Both the position numbers and the translations under genes were made by a program. 64,000 bases of DNA from Lindgomyces ingoldianus (taxonomy: Eukaryota > Ascomycota > Dothideomycetes > Pleosporales > Lindgomycetaceae), in contig NW_022985200.1 in the NCBI RefSeq assembly GCF_010093535.1, positions 417,871-481,870 on the forward strand. The letters run 5' to 3'. The notes beneath the pieces were generated by a model that was given only the letters and a program-made list of their open reading frames with translations, was not told where the DNA came from and made no database searches. Shown one piece after another: positions 1 through 10,768 of the stretch (the stretch's first letter is position 1; every line of letters begins with the position of its first letter).

Positions 1-504
1 CTCGAGTCTTTCGGTGTCCTCAGCCGAGAGCTCGTTCAGGTACGTGCCCACAAATCCGCCATACAAAGCAGCCGCAACATTGTCTGGATGGCGCTCCTCC
101 ATCAAGCAGTAGTCTAGCATCCTGGCCTTGGTAAGCTGGAGACCACCCACCTCGTTGGCCAGATTGACTCCAGCAACAATGGCAGCGCCCGAGGAGCCCA
201 GGCCCCTACCCAGCGGGATCGGATTCTTGATGTGGACGTGTGTTTCGGCGGGGAAGGTGCGGATGCCGTGGCAGCGAAGGACATAGACGGCGGTTCGGGT
301 GATTAGATTGTCTTCGGCGACCAGCGGCACCGACGCAGCACCAACTCCCTCATACGTGATGCGGCAATTGAGAGAGTGCTCCGAGAGAGTCTTGGGGGTG
401 ACTGTGAGACTCACCTCCAGGTAGACGTTGAGCGCGAGACCGATAACATCGAAGCCGGGGCCAATGTTGGCCGAAGAGCAAGGAACCTTGATAATGGTCG
501 TCAT
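1..504 (-). CDS. THR1: Homoserine kinase, N-terminal 168 residues (runs off the window)
   Basis: Phosphorylates L-homoserine with ATP in threonine biosynthesis, in the cytosol; member of the GHMP kinase superfamily. The frame opens at the ATG at 504-502 and stays open to base 1, so 168 residues are present and the C-terminal half lies outside. Near the N-terminus is the family motif PCSSANIGPGFDVIGLAL (residues 8-25). The glycine/serine-rich ATP-binding loop PIPLGRGLGSSGAA is at about residues 95-108. No intron is seen in this part. It is divergent from the AAA ATPase gene at 1068, sharing an upstream region of about 560 bp. The identification is secure from the two motifs; completeness of the gene cannot be judged here. 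Confidence 0.95.
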   Translation of the reverse strand, partial: MTTIIKVPCSSANIGPGFDVIGLALNVYLEVSLTVTPKTLSEHSLNCRITYEGVGAASVPLVAEDNLITRTAVYVLRCHGIRTFPAETHVHIKNPIPLGRGLGSSGAAIVAGVNLANEVGGLQLTKARMLDYCLMEERHPDNVAAALYGGFVGTYLNELSAEDTERLE

Positions 505-767
505 AGCGGCAGCTCCAAGCTCCCCAGCGTGAAGAGGCTATATACAATTGAGTGAGTTGAGGAATTAAATGTGCGCGCAAAAAAGGCTACAGCACGAGGC
601 AGGCCCAACCAATCTTCCAGCGGGCGCGGGGTTCCGATGTCGCGGGGCAGCTCCCATTTGTCTAACCTATATGGGGATAGCGGTGGCTCAGCCACGGTAC
701 TACCACTACTCTGAATCCTCATCCCCATCAGCAACGCGAAGTCCGCACTACCACAGTCATCAGCGAC

Positions 768-1019
768 ATGGCAGACCAGACGTTGTGGAACAGCATCCAT
801 TCGTGTGTGCAGACATGCGGGTCCAGCCTTGCCTTCGATACGTGGCAGTCACAAAAAGGCGGATTCACTCTAGAGGTAAGCTGTGCTCTAAAGCTAGGCA
901 GCCACCGAGAGGCCTCACTCTCTCCCTCCGTTGACTCAAATCCTGGAGTCGCTTTCTAGTAGGCCCATCAGGCAACGAGCTACTTGCCTACAAATACCAG
1001 CTCTCCTCGCGTACTCTGA
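768..1019 (+). CDS. Possible two-exon microprotein (54 aa)
   Basis: An ATG at 768 opens 36 codons with protein-like composition (starts MADQTLWNSIHSC) that end at a good donor, GAG|GTAAGC at 875/876. A pyrimidine-rich tract and an acceptor TAG at 960-962 would join 19 more codons, ending at TGA 1017-1019. This model, join(768..875,963..1019), leaves only 48 bp to the start of the AAA ATPase gene. It could therefore be an upstream ORF or leader exon of that gene rather than a separate gene. I do not recognise the peptide. Without transcript data it may equally be chance. The rest of the 505-1067 interval is the shared promoter region of THR1 and the ATPase, with a CT-rich stretch just before 1068. 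Confidence 0.22.
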
Positions 1020-1067
1020 GGCTTTCATCTCATCTTCCATTTCCCCTCTCCACATCCCAACTCATTC

Positions 1068-3286
1068 ATGAGGACGAAAAGCCTTCGTGATAGACTCAAT
1101 TTCCGCAACCGGGTATCCAAGACAATGCCTTCTTCGGACCGGTCTTGCTCCCCATCCACAGTGTCGACTTCTGATGATGAACGACCAGCTGTCATTAACG
1201 GCACAAAACATGTTGTCATTAATGGCGTGACTAATGGCGTGAGCAGCGGAGACGATGAGCACCTGGAACCAGGCATGAAGAGCGGGATGAAGAATTTATA
1301 TTCCGGGAAAGAGGACAAAAAGGGCCGATACCAATGGCAAGATACAATTCCAGAAGATGTCGGAAACCCGGTGGAGAATGCCGAAACCGCGAAATGGGCT
1401 TTGCTCGTTCGAAATGTCAAAGTCTACAACGATCCGCGGAAGGTTCTCGCCATTCACTCTATTGTTGTCCAGAGCCCGCTTCTCAAGAAGCTTTTAGCTG
1501 GTGTGTTGAAGAACTACCCGGGTGTAACGGTGGGCTTGAACCGCCTAGAGTTCTCCGGCAAATTCGAGCCTCTCATTCACCGCTGGGCCGAACTGCAGAA
1601 AGCCATCGGGGATTTGGGCGATGCGACCGAGGAGGACCGGACAACGAAAGGACACGCTGATCTACTACTCGATGTGCTTACGCACGAGTTCAAGAGCCTC
1701 ATCGAAACCTCGCAGGATATGAAATCAAAGAGGGTTATGACGTACGAGCATTTGTGGACCCTCTTCCAACCCGGTGCCACGATATTTGCCCGACAAGATG
1801 GACAAGAGACGGCGATGGCCCTCCAGGAGACAAGATACGGGCAAGACACGAAAGGCAACCCCTGCTTCTGGCTCACCTGCAAGTATGTGGACTGGGATGG
1901 CACCAAATTCGGATCGAACAAACTGAACCTCTCGATTCCTGCGTACAGCGGCACACGTCACATTACCCAGCTCCGTGTGTTTCCACTCGAGTACCACCAC
2001 GAAGCAGATGCACTTAAGGCCCGTTTAATTCAGCGCGGCGCCAAGGCAGAGTCGCTAGCTGGGCCGAACTACAAGGCGTATCACGGAATTGCTTGGCGAC
2101 ATGGTGCATTCGGCACCAAAGACAAGTACAATGTTAAGGGTCGGATCGTGATTGACACACATGGATGGAACCGGCTCAACCCGAGCCATGCCATATTTGT
2201 CGCACCCCTTACCCAAAAGGACCCCGTTCAAAACACAGGTACGCCCAACGATGGCGAGGAGAGCGATGGAGAGGAGAGCTACGATGCCGGCGACGACAGT
2301 GGAATGCCGATAGACGGTCATTTCGCAGATGAAGACGATGCAGCTAAGCATATTCCTCTTACCACTGAACAGAAGCTCATCTGCACACCACTTCTTCGAG
2401 GATATAGCTTGAAGAACAAACTCTGGCTTAATTTTTTCGTCAACTGTGTCAACGAAATCGAGTGGCAGAAGGACGCCTTCGATAGGCTAGTGCTACCTAA
2501 AAACCAGAAAGAACTCATTCTCGGCTTCACCGAGTCTCAACGGCAATATAGGGAGACATTCGATGACATCATTGAGGGTAAAGGTCGAGGCATGATTCTT
2601 TTACTCTGCGGTCCGCCTGGTGTTGGTAAAACTTTGACGGCCGAGTCAGTGGCAGAAGAAATGAAGGTGCCGCTGTATATGATGAGTGCTGGAGACCTTG
2701 GGCTTGATCCACGGCATGTGGAGACTAAGTTGCAAAACATCCTTGAGATGTGCACAAGGTGGAACTCAGTCTTGCTCTTAGATGAGGCGGATGTATTTTT
2801 GGAGCAACGTTCACTTCACGAACTGGAAAGGAATAAGCTTGTCTCCATATTCCTACGGGTGTTGGAGTACTATGAAGGTATGTTTTTTTTTCGAAGTCTG
2901 AGTTTCACAAGATACTTACGGTCACAGGTACCATGTTCCTCACTACCAACCGAGTACAAACATTTGACCCTGCTTTTCAATCTCGTATTCACATCTCTCT
3001 CGATTACCAGGAGCTACCGATTGATTCCCGGCGGATGGTGTGGAAGAACTTCCTCAACTCCTCGCAACAAGAGCACACCATATCGAAACGGCAACTTGAC
3101 GAGCTCGCTCGTATGAACATGAACGGTCGCCAGATAAAGAATATCTTGAAGATTGCCCGTCTACTTGCGACTCGCAAGGAAGTGAAGTTAAGCCACGACC
3201 ATATCATTACGACTCTCGAGGTGACCCAACACCTTCATAATGAGACCCAGTTCACGGAGCGGGCGAGGGGAAGCATTTACCACTAG
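1068..3286 (+). CDS. AAA-family ATPase with N-terminal DUF7025-type region (722 aa)
   Basis: Model join(1068..2877,2928..3286). The 50-nt intron has donor GTATGT and acceptor CACAG and sits one base into a codon. The C-terminal half is a complete AAA module: Walker A GPPGVGKT (about residues 515-522), Walker B LLLDEADVF (Asp572/Glu573), sensor-1 FLTTNR just after the intron, and an arginine-finger-like AFQSRIHISLDY. A lid follows, with RQIKNILKIARLLA. The first 450 residues match the architecture of the fungal DUF7025-AAA proteins and include an acidic Glu/Asp stretch near residues 400-430. Substrate and partners of this family are unknown; the fold implies ATP-driven remodelling of proteins. 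The start is the first ATG of the frame; a second in-frame ATG at 1123 is possible. Confidence 0.88.
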
Positions 3287-3927
3287 TGGTGCCTAAAGAG
3301 CAGGTCACATTCGTTTTCAATAACCGGTTGTTTTAGAGCTTCCGCTATCCTAGAGCAAAGAGCATTCGATCAAGCAATCATGATCTGCTGCTTCACCGCA
3401 TGAGAGCACCTTGGCATCCGAGGAATGGGTTTCAGGACAGGGTGGGGGCGTTGATATTATATTGATCCTTAATGCTACTTCCACCGATACGGCTCATAAC
3501 ACATATTTTGGCACTATTTAGTACTTCAGTGTCAACACTCCCGGTGTTTGTCTTCATTTGGCCTCCCGGGTGTAAGCACCTACCGATGTCGGAAGTAGAG
3601 GAATGGTCACGTGAGGCATGCTATCTAGCTCGTGACCTCGTGAAAAAGGCGATAAGGAGCTTGTGTGTACTGCAACATAACACATGCAATTTAAACTTAC
3701 GCAAGATCGATAGTTCTTATCAATAGTCTGTGACATACCGAACCCGACAATTCAAAACGATCTTCCAAGGTTGCCCCTGGCTATATGAGGGGTTGCAATC
3801 TAGTGCTCCCTTGCGGAGATCGCCCCAGCCTCCATCTTATGGTACTTCTGCACGGATAAATACCGCATTCCTCCTATCTTAAGGAGATGCACTCGTTTTC
3901 TACCTCGTCTACTCACAGGTGGTCGTC
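3287..3927. other. Intergenic, 3' end of the ATPase gene and promoter of the hydrolase-like gene
   Basis: 641 bp with no open frame that reads like protein. The last 100 bp before the next start contain the likely promoter and leader. No RNA gene was recognised. Confidence 0.5.
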
Positions 3928-5792
3928 ATGATACCGGGGAAAGCCATACTGCTGCAGTTCGTTTTCGGGCTGGGCAGCATTGCTGTGCTACCGTTCAATA
4001 ATCCGCCTGGTGTCGACATCTGGTGTGGCAAGGCGTATCGCGAAACTGTAGGCCTTTATTTTCACCACGCCCGCTTTTGGCATTTTGAGGTAGATCCTAA
4101 CTCAGCAAGTAGAACTCTTCATTTGACCCCGGCGGCCAGCTCACTGCACCGGAGCCATCTAAATCTCTATTGCTTGACCTGCGTTTCTATCCACGGATGA
4201 ATCTATACCTCAGCACTGAAGAAAAAGGCTCGTTTATCGTTGATACCCCAGTATCGTACATTTATGGGAGTCCATATGAAAACCGCACTTTCGAGCCCAA
4301 TTCCCCGAATGCTTCCCAACCCTTACCGTTCAGGACACTTAACATCCAAATCTGGAATAGTTTGAACAATAAAATCCTTGTTCCTTGGGGTAAAGTTGAG
4401 GTGAACTCGACTGGGAAAGAATTTTCCTTTGATTTATCCTTGATAGACTGGACGAACACCGGTTCTACTCGTGTCAGAATTATAGGGACCTCTCCCGACG
4501 GGCTGCAATCGTACCAAAGTGTATCCACGGTCCGGATCCTCCCTCCACGCAACGACACGGGAAGTGTGTCCCGCATCGACCAACGCTATGGCGCTCTTCA
4601 GGTGAAATCTTCCCTCACTAATGACCTGTGGAAACCAATATTCCCATATTCCTTCTACACTTCTTATGACTGGATCGTGTCAACTCTTAATAATGCCTCT
4701 GCTACCAAAAATCTCTCTACCTACCGCGCACTCGGCTACAACATCATCCACCCTGTGCCGCCGTGGCCTTTAAACGTCACTGTGTTAAAGAATTTTTTGA
4801 CAATCTGCGATGAGTTGGAATTATATGTCATGTATGATATGCGGGGAACCTACCAAAACACGACGGCTGTGACTGAAATCGTTGCCTTACTACAAAAGCA
4901 TCCGAGTCTACTCCTGTACTATACTGCGGATGAGCCCGATGGTGCGGGAGACACGTTGAACGCAACGAATATAGCATTCCATCACATCAACAACCTCGAC
5001 CCGTATCACCCCATCTCCCTGGTTCTAAACTGTGCAAATTTTTATTTTGGGGAATATGCATCAGGCGCCCATATCATTCTCGAAGACACTTATCCCATAG
5101 CGGCAAATACGTCCTTCAGCCCCGTATACCACACCGTTTGCAACAGCACTTGGGGTGACTGTGGATGCGATGACTGTCATGCGGGTGATCCAGCATACCC
5201 CGAGTACGTAAAGAACAAATTTCTGGACATATCGACACGTATGGACGATTTCTATCGCTATCAAGAATGGCTAGGATGGGCAAGCCAAGGCACGAGAGGT
5301 GCAGGGGGGGCGCCGGTATGGGGGGTACCCCAGGCCTTTTATGACCAGGGTAGCTTCTGGAGTAGATTCCCGACCCCGGAAGAGGAGGTTGTGATGGGGA
5401 TTTTGAGGTTGAATCACGGGGCGAAAGGTATCGTTGCATGGATTTATCCGACAAGTGAGCCAATAGAGAAGGTCACTGGCCAGCTCGCTACTTTGGCGAG
5501 TGGAACTGAATTCACAAGTTATACACTTGAGGCAGATGGGGTCCCGTTAGAGGTTATTGGGGGAAACGGATTGGTTGATGCGACGGCTTGGGTGAAACAC
5601 GGCAAGGTATTAGTTAGTGTGGTTTACTTGGGGTATGAAGATCATGTCTGGCATGTCAATGTCGTGCTTCCGACAAGGGTGGAGAAGATTGAGAAGACGC
5701 TATGGGGCAAGGGAGATTGGAAGGTAGGCAATGGGACGATTTACACGAGCACTCTCAAAGGTCTAGAGGTGAGTATACTCCTACTATCTTGA
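3928..5792 (+). CDS. Secreted glycoside-hydrolase-like protein (599 aa)
   Basis: Model join(3928..4047,4113..5792). The 65-nt intron has donor GTAGGC, branch CCTAAC and acceptor TAG, and splits codons cleanly at phase 0. The start is the first ATG; the longer frame opens on GTG. The N-terminus is a hydrophobic signal peptide ending near residue 23. The mature part begins with PPGVDIWCGKAYRET, joined by splicing to NSSFDPGGQL. A beta-rich N-terminal domain is followed by a TIM-barrel-like region carrying YYTADEPDG, where Glu314 is a candidate catalytic acid. A Cys-rich loop (CNSTWGDCGCDDC) lies at about residue 390. It resembles fungal proteins annotated as glycoside hydrolase superfamily without a CAZy family, so the substrate is unknown. 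A strong donor (GTGAGT at 5769) just before the stop leaves open an alternative spliced C-terminus. Confidence 0.8.
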
Positions 5793-6001
5793 CTCTCATA
5801 GAATACCATTGGGGCTTTTGAATCTTTTGGGTGGCCAAAGAAGCCAAGCGGAGCATGCATAAACCCCCCACCAACAGCCTTTGGCTCTTGAGGTGTGAGG
5901 CTAGGAGTCGCTCACCTCACCTTTCCAAAAATTACCACGTTTTAGATATAAAAATATTCAAGCAAAGGGATAGTCTTCATTGCTATGTCTTCCTTAACAC
6001 T

Positions 6002-6874
6002 CTATAGCTCCATATCCGTATCGAGCCCAAAAGAGATATCGTCCTCCTGTCTCGCCTGTCGAATCATCTCACATGCTTGGTTCCTCAGCATTTCTCCAGC
6101 TCTTATGTCCCCTATCTGAAATATTTTAGTTGTTTTCGCAGTCAGCGCCTCTTCAGCGATGTTTCCATCCACAAATAGCTCCACCAATCGGACGTACTCT
6201 TCCCAGTTCTGCTGGCCCATTGCTTTTACTGCGGATGCTATTCTCGGTGGGACGATGTAGGCAGTATTCAGGCCCAATGGTACACGCTCTGGAGGCCTGG
6301 AATGGATCTTGGCTACGTCCGTCACCACAACATCTTGGGCTCTGGTCGTAGTTGCTGGTGGAGTGTGGGCAGGCGAAGTGAGAGAAGAAATGCGACTTGA
6401 AACAAGAGACGACATAAGACTCGAACTTGGGCCTGGAGAAGGTGAAGGCTTCGAACCCGATGCTAACGATGGAGCATACGCGGATCCAATTTCTGTCACA
6501 CTAGTAGATGAAGTATCGGCTTCCGCGGGTGGGGGCTGAGCCGTCTGCACGTACGAGTATTTGGAAGGAATGGGCCTTTCTTGGTGCTGTGAGGCAGGAA
6601 GAAGCTGAGTATCTTTCAAAAATGGACTTGGAGTTTTGGGGGTTGTATTATACGGTGATCGGGAGGGTGGGCTTGGATTGACTGCAGGCACAGCGACTCG
6701 CTCTGAGATCGTGGACGAGGTGGACTGATCGGATGCATAACCGGAACCGCTGCGGTGAGGCACTGTGGCGAGTGCGGTTGCGGGTGATCCTTTATGGGAA
6801 ATGGCAGTGGCATTAGATCCGAGTGGAGGGATCGGTTGTTTACGCGCAGATCGAGGGAGATTCGCGTTTGCCAT
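6002..6874 (-). CDS. Ser/Pro-rich protein with a short conserved C-terminal helix-rich segment (290 aa)
   Basis: Single exon from the ATG at 6874-6872 to TAG at 6004-6002. The first 190 residues are low-complexity, rich in Ser, Pro and Thr, and probably disordered. The last 90 residues (from VPLGLNTAYIVP) look folded and contain NWEEYVRLVELFVDGNI followed by a second predicted helix. The pattern W..Y...V..F..G with a later LRNQ faintly recalls the N-terminal region of the SAGA subunit Hfi1/Ada1. That is a weak visual likeness, not an assignment. It has no signal peptide or membrane segment. The gene converges on the hydrolase-like gene, about 210 bp apart. Confidence 0.7.
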   Translation of the reverse strand: MANANLPRSARKQPIPPLGSNATAISHKGSPATALATVPHRSGSGYASDQSTSSTISERVAVPAVNPSPPSRSPYNTTPKTPSPFLKDTQLLPASQHQERPIPSKYSYVQTAQPPPAEADTSSTSVTEIGSAYAPSLASGSKPSPSPGPSSSLMSSLVSSRISSLTSPAHTPPATTTRAQDVVVTDVAKIHSRPPERVPLGLNTAYIVPPRIASAVKAMGQQNWEEYVRLVELFVDGNIAEEALTAKTTKIFQIGDIRAGEMLRNQACEMIRQARQEDDISFGLDTDMEL

Positions 6875-9235
6875 GTTGTATTTGTCTAGAGAGGACGGGG
6901 AACACGAGTGGTCTGAATTAGGGCCACAATTTGCGGTACAGGAAGGAAGCTACAAAGGAGGTGATTGCCGGGTGAGTGAATGGTCACATTTGCAGTAATA
7001 CCTCACTCAACCTTCTCGTCCTTGGGCTTTAAGGACAGCGGAATTAGTCCTTCTGGCGGCCGCCAAGCCGTAGCAAAGGACTTCAAAGATCGGCGGTGAG
7101 TGAATATGCACTGTAGACTCTATCGCTATGCTTTATGTTGCTTAAAATCCGTAGTTTTAAATAAGTGGGTTAGTCTCATGGCTAGAAATATGTCATTTTC
7201 CCACCTAAATCTGAGGTTCATCGATTGCCAAGTACCCTTTGCATATTTATTAGCTAACATGGTTTCGTGGACTGACCTGAGTCAATACCTTCAGCTCAGT
7301 CCTCATTAAAGAAGTCCAGGAAAGAGGCTTCCGTGAAATAAGCTACCTGGCCGGATACTTGCTCCAAAATTTGCCGAGCAATAGCTTCCAGTGCAGTATA
7401 ACCGAGAGGTGCTTGTTTACACTAGACGGTTACTAACCGAAACGTATATAGGTGGTGGATATTGAATGGAGGACCCAAATATCTCATATTGATCATATTC
7501 TATGGTGTGAGAGAATTGGGCTGATGCTGAGCCGTTTCGCTAGTAGGTCCTCGAAGTCAGGACCCATTCCCGCACCGGCGTCAGCATTTTAACAGATCAG
7601 AGAATCTCTTCCTTTTGCCTCATGTTTTCTCTGTCAGCCCTATTGGGTTTGCCTTCTACGGTGCCTCTCGGGGGCCCCTTCGTCTCTAGTTGGCGACTGC
7701 CTTGGCGACGGATATCTCGAATCAATTACATCAGCTAACTCCCTATGAAGAGGCACATTCTTGACCACCTGGGGACAGGTTCTTGGAGCCCCGGTATTTC
7801 TTCAAGAAACCGCCAGCACATGATTTGTCTAGCGATGTTTTTATACTTCTGCTGACAATTGGCGCCAAAGACTTTGATGTTATTTCCTCTCTTATCTCAC
7901 GCTCACCAAGTGCGTGAGATACGTCATTCTATCCAAGAAGTTCAAATCACCATCCAGTACCAAACATGAGTCCGCTCCATGCTTAAAGTCTAGGGTGACA
8001 TCCTTTAGTCTCGGTCATGTCAGTTTACTGCACAGTAGTACATATTCACGTCCACAGAAGCGACATACCACCAACTGAAAAACGCATGAAACGCCCTTTA
8101 AGTACTTAAGTCCATTGCCTAACAAATGGAAGCTGCTCTTGGCCATTCTGTGGTTGTCCCGACCTTCGGGTGGCGGCTGCCATTTTTGGGGGGGGGTGTC
8201 TTTTGCCTTTCAGATATTCTGGAAGTTAAGTGAACAGTCACTCCAGGGAATTTGGGCCAGCAACCAAAATAGGCCGGTTGCTCTGTTATGGTCTAGAGGT
8301 GTATGTGGCCCCAAATGGGCTAGAAGAGATTGAAAGTGAAGTTGGCGCGACCGCTGGCAGCAGCCGCTAAAGTTTGGCTTATCTTTCCAATAACAGAGAT
8401 CTCTGTCTGCTTAAGGCAACTACCTGGCCCGATGCCGCAAACGTGTCTAAACGGGGCATTTGTCTGAGTTGAAAAGGCTCTCAGTCTGGGTTTAGCTGCT
8501 CGATCAGCCCGAGACCTTGACTCGGTTGATACGCGAAATACCTGTTGGAAGGTGAGTGTGAGTCCGGAGTCAGGTTACCTGTACTGCAGAAGACCGCGAG
8601 GGCTATGAGAAATGATATCTGTCGATATCAGTCAAGACTGATGACCCATGTCGCAGAGGGCGGCAAATGAAAGAAGTCGGGCACAGCGTGAGGGCTTCCA
8701 AGTGACACAATACTTTGTTGGAAGCACAGTGCCGGACATCTCGTTTCCGCGGGTATTGTCAGCAGTGATGCGGACGGAGAAGGTGCATGCATAAATGTGT
8801 TGTACATGGCCAGGGGATAGGTTGAGACTAAGTGGAACAGAGGAGGGGAGTTGACCAAAGTGAGTCAGAACCAGGAGATCTTAAGGAAAGGAAATCTCTT
8901 GGGGATTTGAGTTTTGTGAAATTGCGAGCCTGGAATTATTCCCAGCCACGACATATCACTGTAGTAAGCAGCTTCTCAACGACGCAATATCTGATTAACC
9001 AACGCCATTCAAACCTGCTAGGAAACAAGATCTAGTGACAGAGGAGGGATTTAGGGCGGGAATTGGGGTCATATTGTTGTTCTCTCTAATCTTAGCAAGC
9101 GGTTTACCAGATAAAAACTGCTCTAATAAAGTTCCACAGTCTGTAGGAACATGCTGACGCCTTTCGCATAAGTTACAATGAAAGGCATCTCCAGTTAGGG
9201 ATACTAACATTTGCATTAATCAACCATAAGCATAT
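6875..9235. other. Gene-free interval of 2.4 kb
   Basis: Only short frames are open, mostly without ATG starts, and none has convincing protein composition or splice partners. It contains a G9 run at about 8190-8198. Its GC content is ordinary, so there is no RIP-like signature. No tRNA cloverleaf or transposon coding trace was recognised. Confidence 0.5.
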
Positions 9236-10768
9236 TTAAACTTCCCGCTTAATCTTTTTTCCACTTGCTCTTTCGTCGCTCTCCCGCTTGCGCTTCACCT
9301 CTCTCCTGCCTGCTGCAAGAAATTGATCACGGTTGCTGTTCTGTTTTCGGTTTGCTTTGCTACTGTGTAAGAGCTCGTTTGGTGCGGCAACATAAATCTG
9401 AACTTTCTCTCCCTTCATCAGCTTATCACAATTCGCCTTTGATTGGGAGAAGAGTTCAACGAGATTTGTGATGCGGTCTTCATATGTCCATATTTTCGTC
9501 TTCGAAGCCACCTTCAAGAACTCCTTGTCGTGGATGGAGAGGAACGAAGGGCCTTTAGTATGAATGTCGTAGACCATCTTCTGCTCAACGTGTTAGTTAT
9601 CTATTGGTGTAAACCTGGAATGAGACTTTACCTCGATATCCCAACAGACTTTCTCCATCTCCTCTGGGTTATAGTACTCGACCACCTCGCCAGATGGACT
9701 CCTAGCAGCCCATCGTGCGCGATACACAGGGCCATTAGGTTTATCTAGGTTATCCTTGCGGTTCTTGACAGCACGTAGCAGGCGAATGACCACCTGCTGT
9801 CGATCCACATCGCTCTTTGGGATCGTGTCATCGGGTCTAAGAGGTACCCACGTTGGACCAGGGCATGCGTTTACGGCCTCATCGCGGTTTTTGAAGTGGA
9901 GCACGATTGGAGTCTCCGGCAGCTCCTCTGCTGGCCTCTCCTCTTCTGGCTTGAGACCAACCAAAGTGGAGAGAGTGGGAGGGGATGGTTGCTTCCGGGC
10001 GGCACTGGGCTGTACTGGAGTGGCGGAGTACTCAGCTGGGGTGGTATTCGAGTCAGCTTGGTTGGGAATTGAAGCTGGTATGACTGGATTAATAGACACT
10101 GGCATCGCGGCAGTAATAGCGCTCTCCAAAGTCGTGTCTTCGGATTCTCCGTCAGCAAGGTGGACTGGAGAACTAGGGGTATCGAATCGAAAGCGGTTTT
10201 CCCTATCAGCGTCGTTGCGGTCTCCTTTGCCTGTGTCATGGACAGTAGATCCCGTAATCCTGAATAGGGGCCCGTACGCCGAGACTTGCTCAGACCATTC
10301 AGCCTGGGACGGTGGGATGTCGCTTCATTATTGTTAATCTTCATGCGGATTAGCCGAGGAATGTACATCTACTTACCTGCTTAGCCAATCCCGGACCGAA
10401 AGATATCCCACCTGATCACCGTTGAGACCACTGAGATCGTTAAGATCATTTAGATCATTTAGATCATTAAGACCGTTGAGACTATTGAGACTGTTGAGAA
10501 TGCTTGGATCGAAGTATTTATTGTACGTGTTGCCTATCTCGTACAACTCAGGCAATGGAGCTCCAAGGTGATTGTATCCTTGACGGCGGAACTGGAGTAT
10601 TGGCTGACTGGCTTGGGAATAGTGGCCTCGCACTCCGTTTCTGGTATCCACAGAAAGCTGGCTAAGATCTGATGACGCTGGGCTACCATCAAAGACATCA
10701 TCAACCAGTTGCGTCAATAAATGATATGACCGCGTGACAGGGGTGAACAGATCGTCGTTGGCTTGCAT
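9236..10768 (-). CDS. Family member A: unnamed fungal protein, basic C-terminus (475 aa)
   Basis: Model complement(join(9236..9580,9632..10322,10377..10768)). Introns of 51 and 54 nt have donors GTAAAG and GTAAGT. The exon-2 start at 10322 was fixed by frame: only the acceptor GAAG at 10326-10323 keeps exons 1 and 2 in phase. The longer upstream frame opens on TTG, so the first ATG, 10768, is used. Residues 1-130 include a Leu-Asn-Asp tandem repeat; residues 130-250 are Pro/Ser/Thr-rich. The conserved part starts at about residue 270 (VVIRLLRAVKN), passes ARWAARS and KVCWDIE, and ends with SKANCDKLMKGEKV and YVAAP. A basic tail (VKRKRES, GKKIKREV) suggests nuclear location. Gene B at 14528 is a paralog. 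The function is unknown to me. Confidence 0.72.
10425..10500 (-). repeat. Leu-Asn-Asp coding microsatellite in gene A
   Basis: A 9-base unit (gatcattta and variants) is repeated about eight times. Read on the minus strand it encodes SLNGLNDLNDLNDLNDLSGLN. The repeat preserves the frame and probably varies in length between strains. Confidence 0.8.

Noticed and set aside
569..934. 121-codon ATG frame upstream of the ATPase gene
   Set aside because: Low-complexity composition, and it covers the more protein-like 768 exon in another frame; no donor site at its end.
5769..5880. Fourth-exon model for the hydrolase-like gene using the donor GTGAGT at 5769 and acceptor at 5801
   Set aside because: The unspliced end gives a beta-strand terminus typical of such proteins, while the spliced tail is Pro-rich and unlike a hydrolase end; kept only as an alternative.
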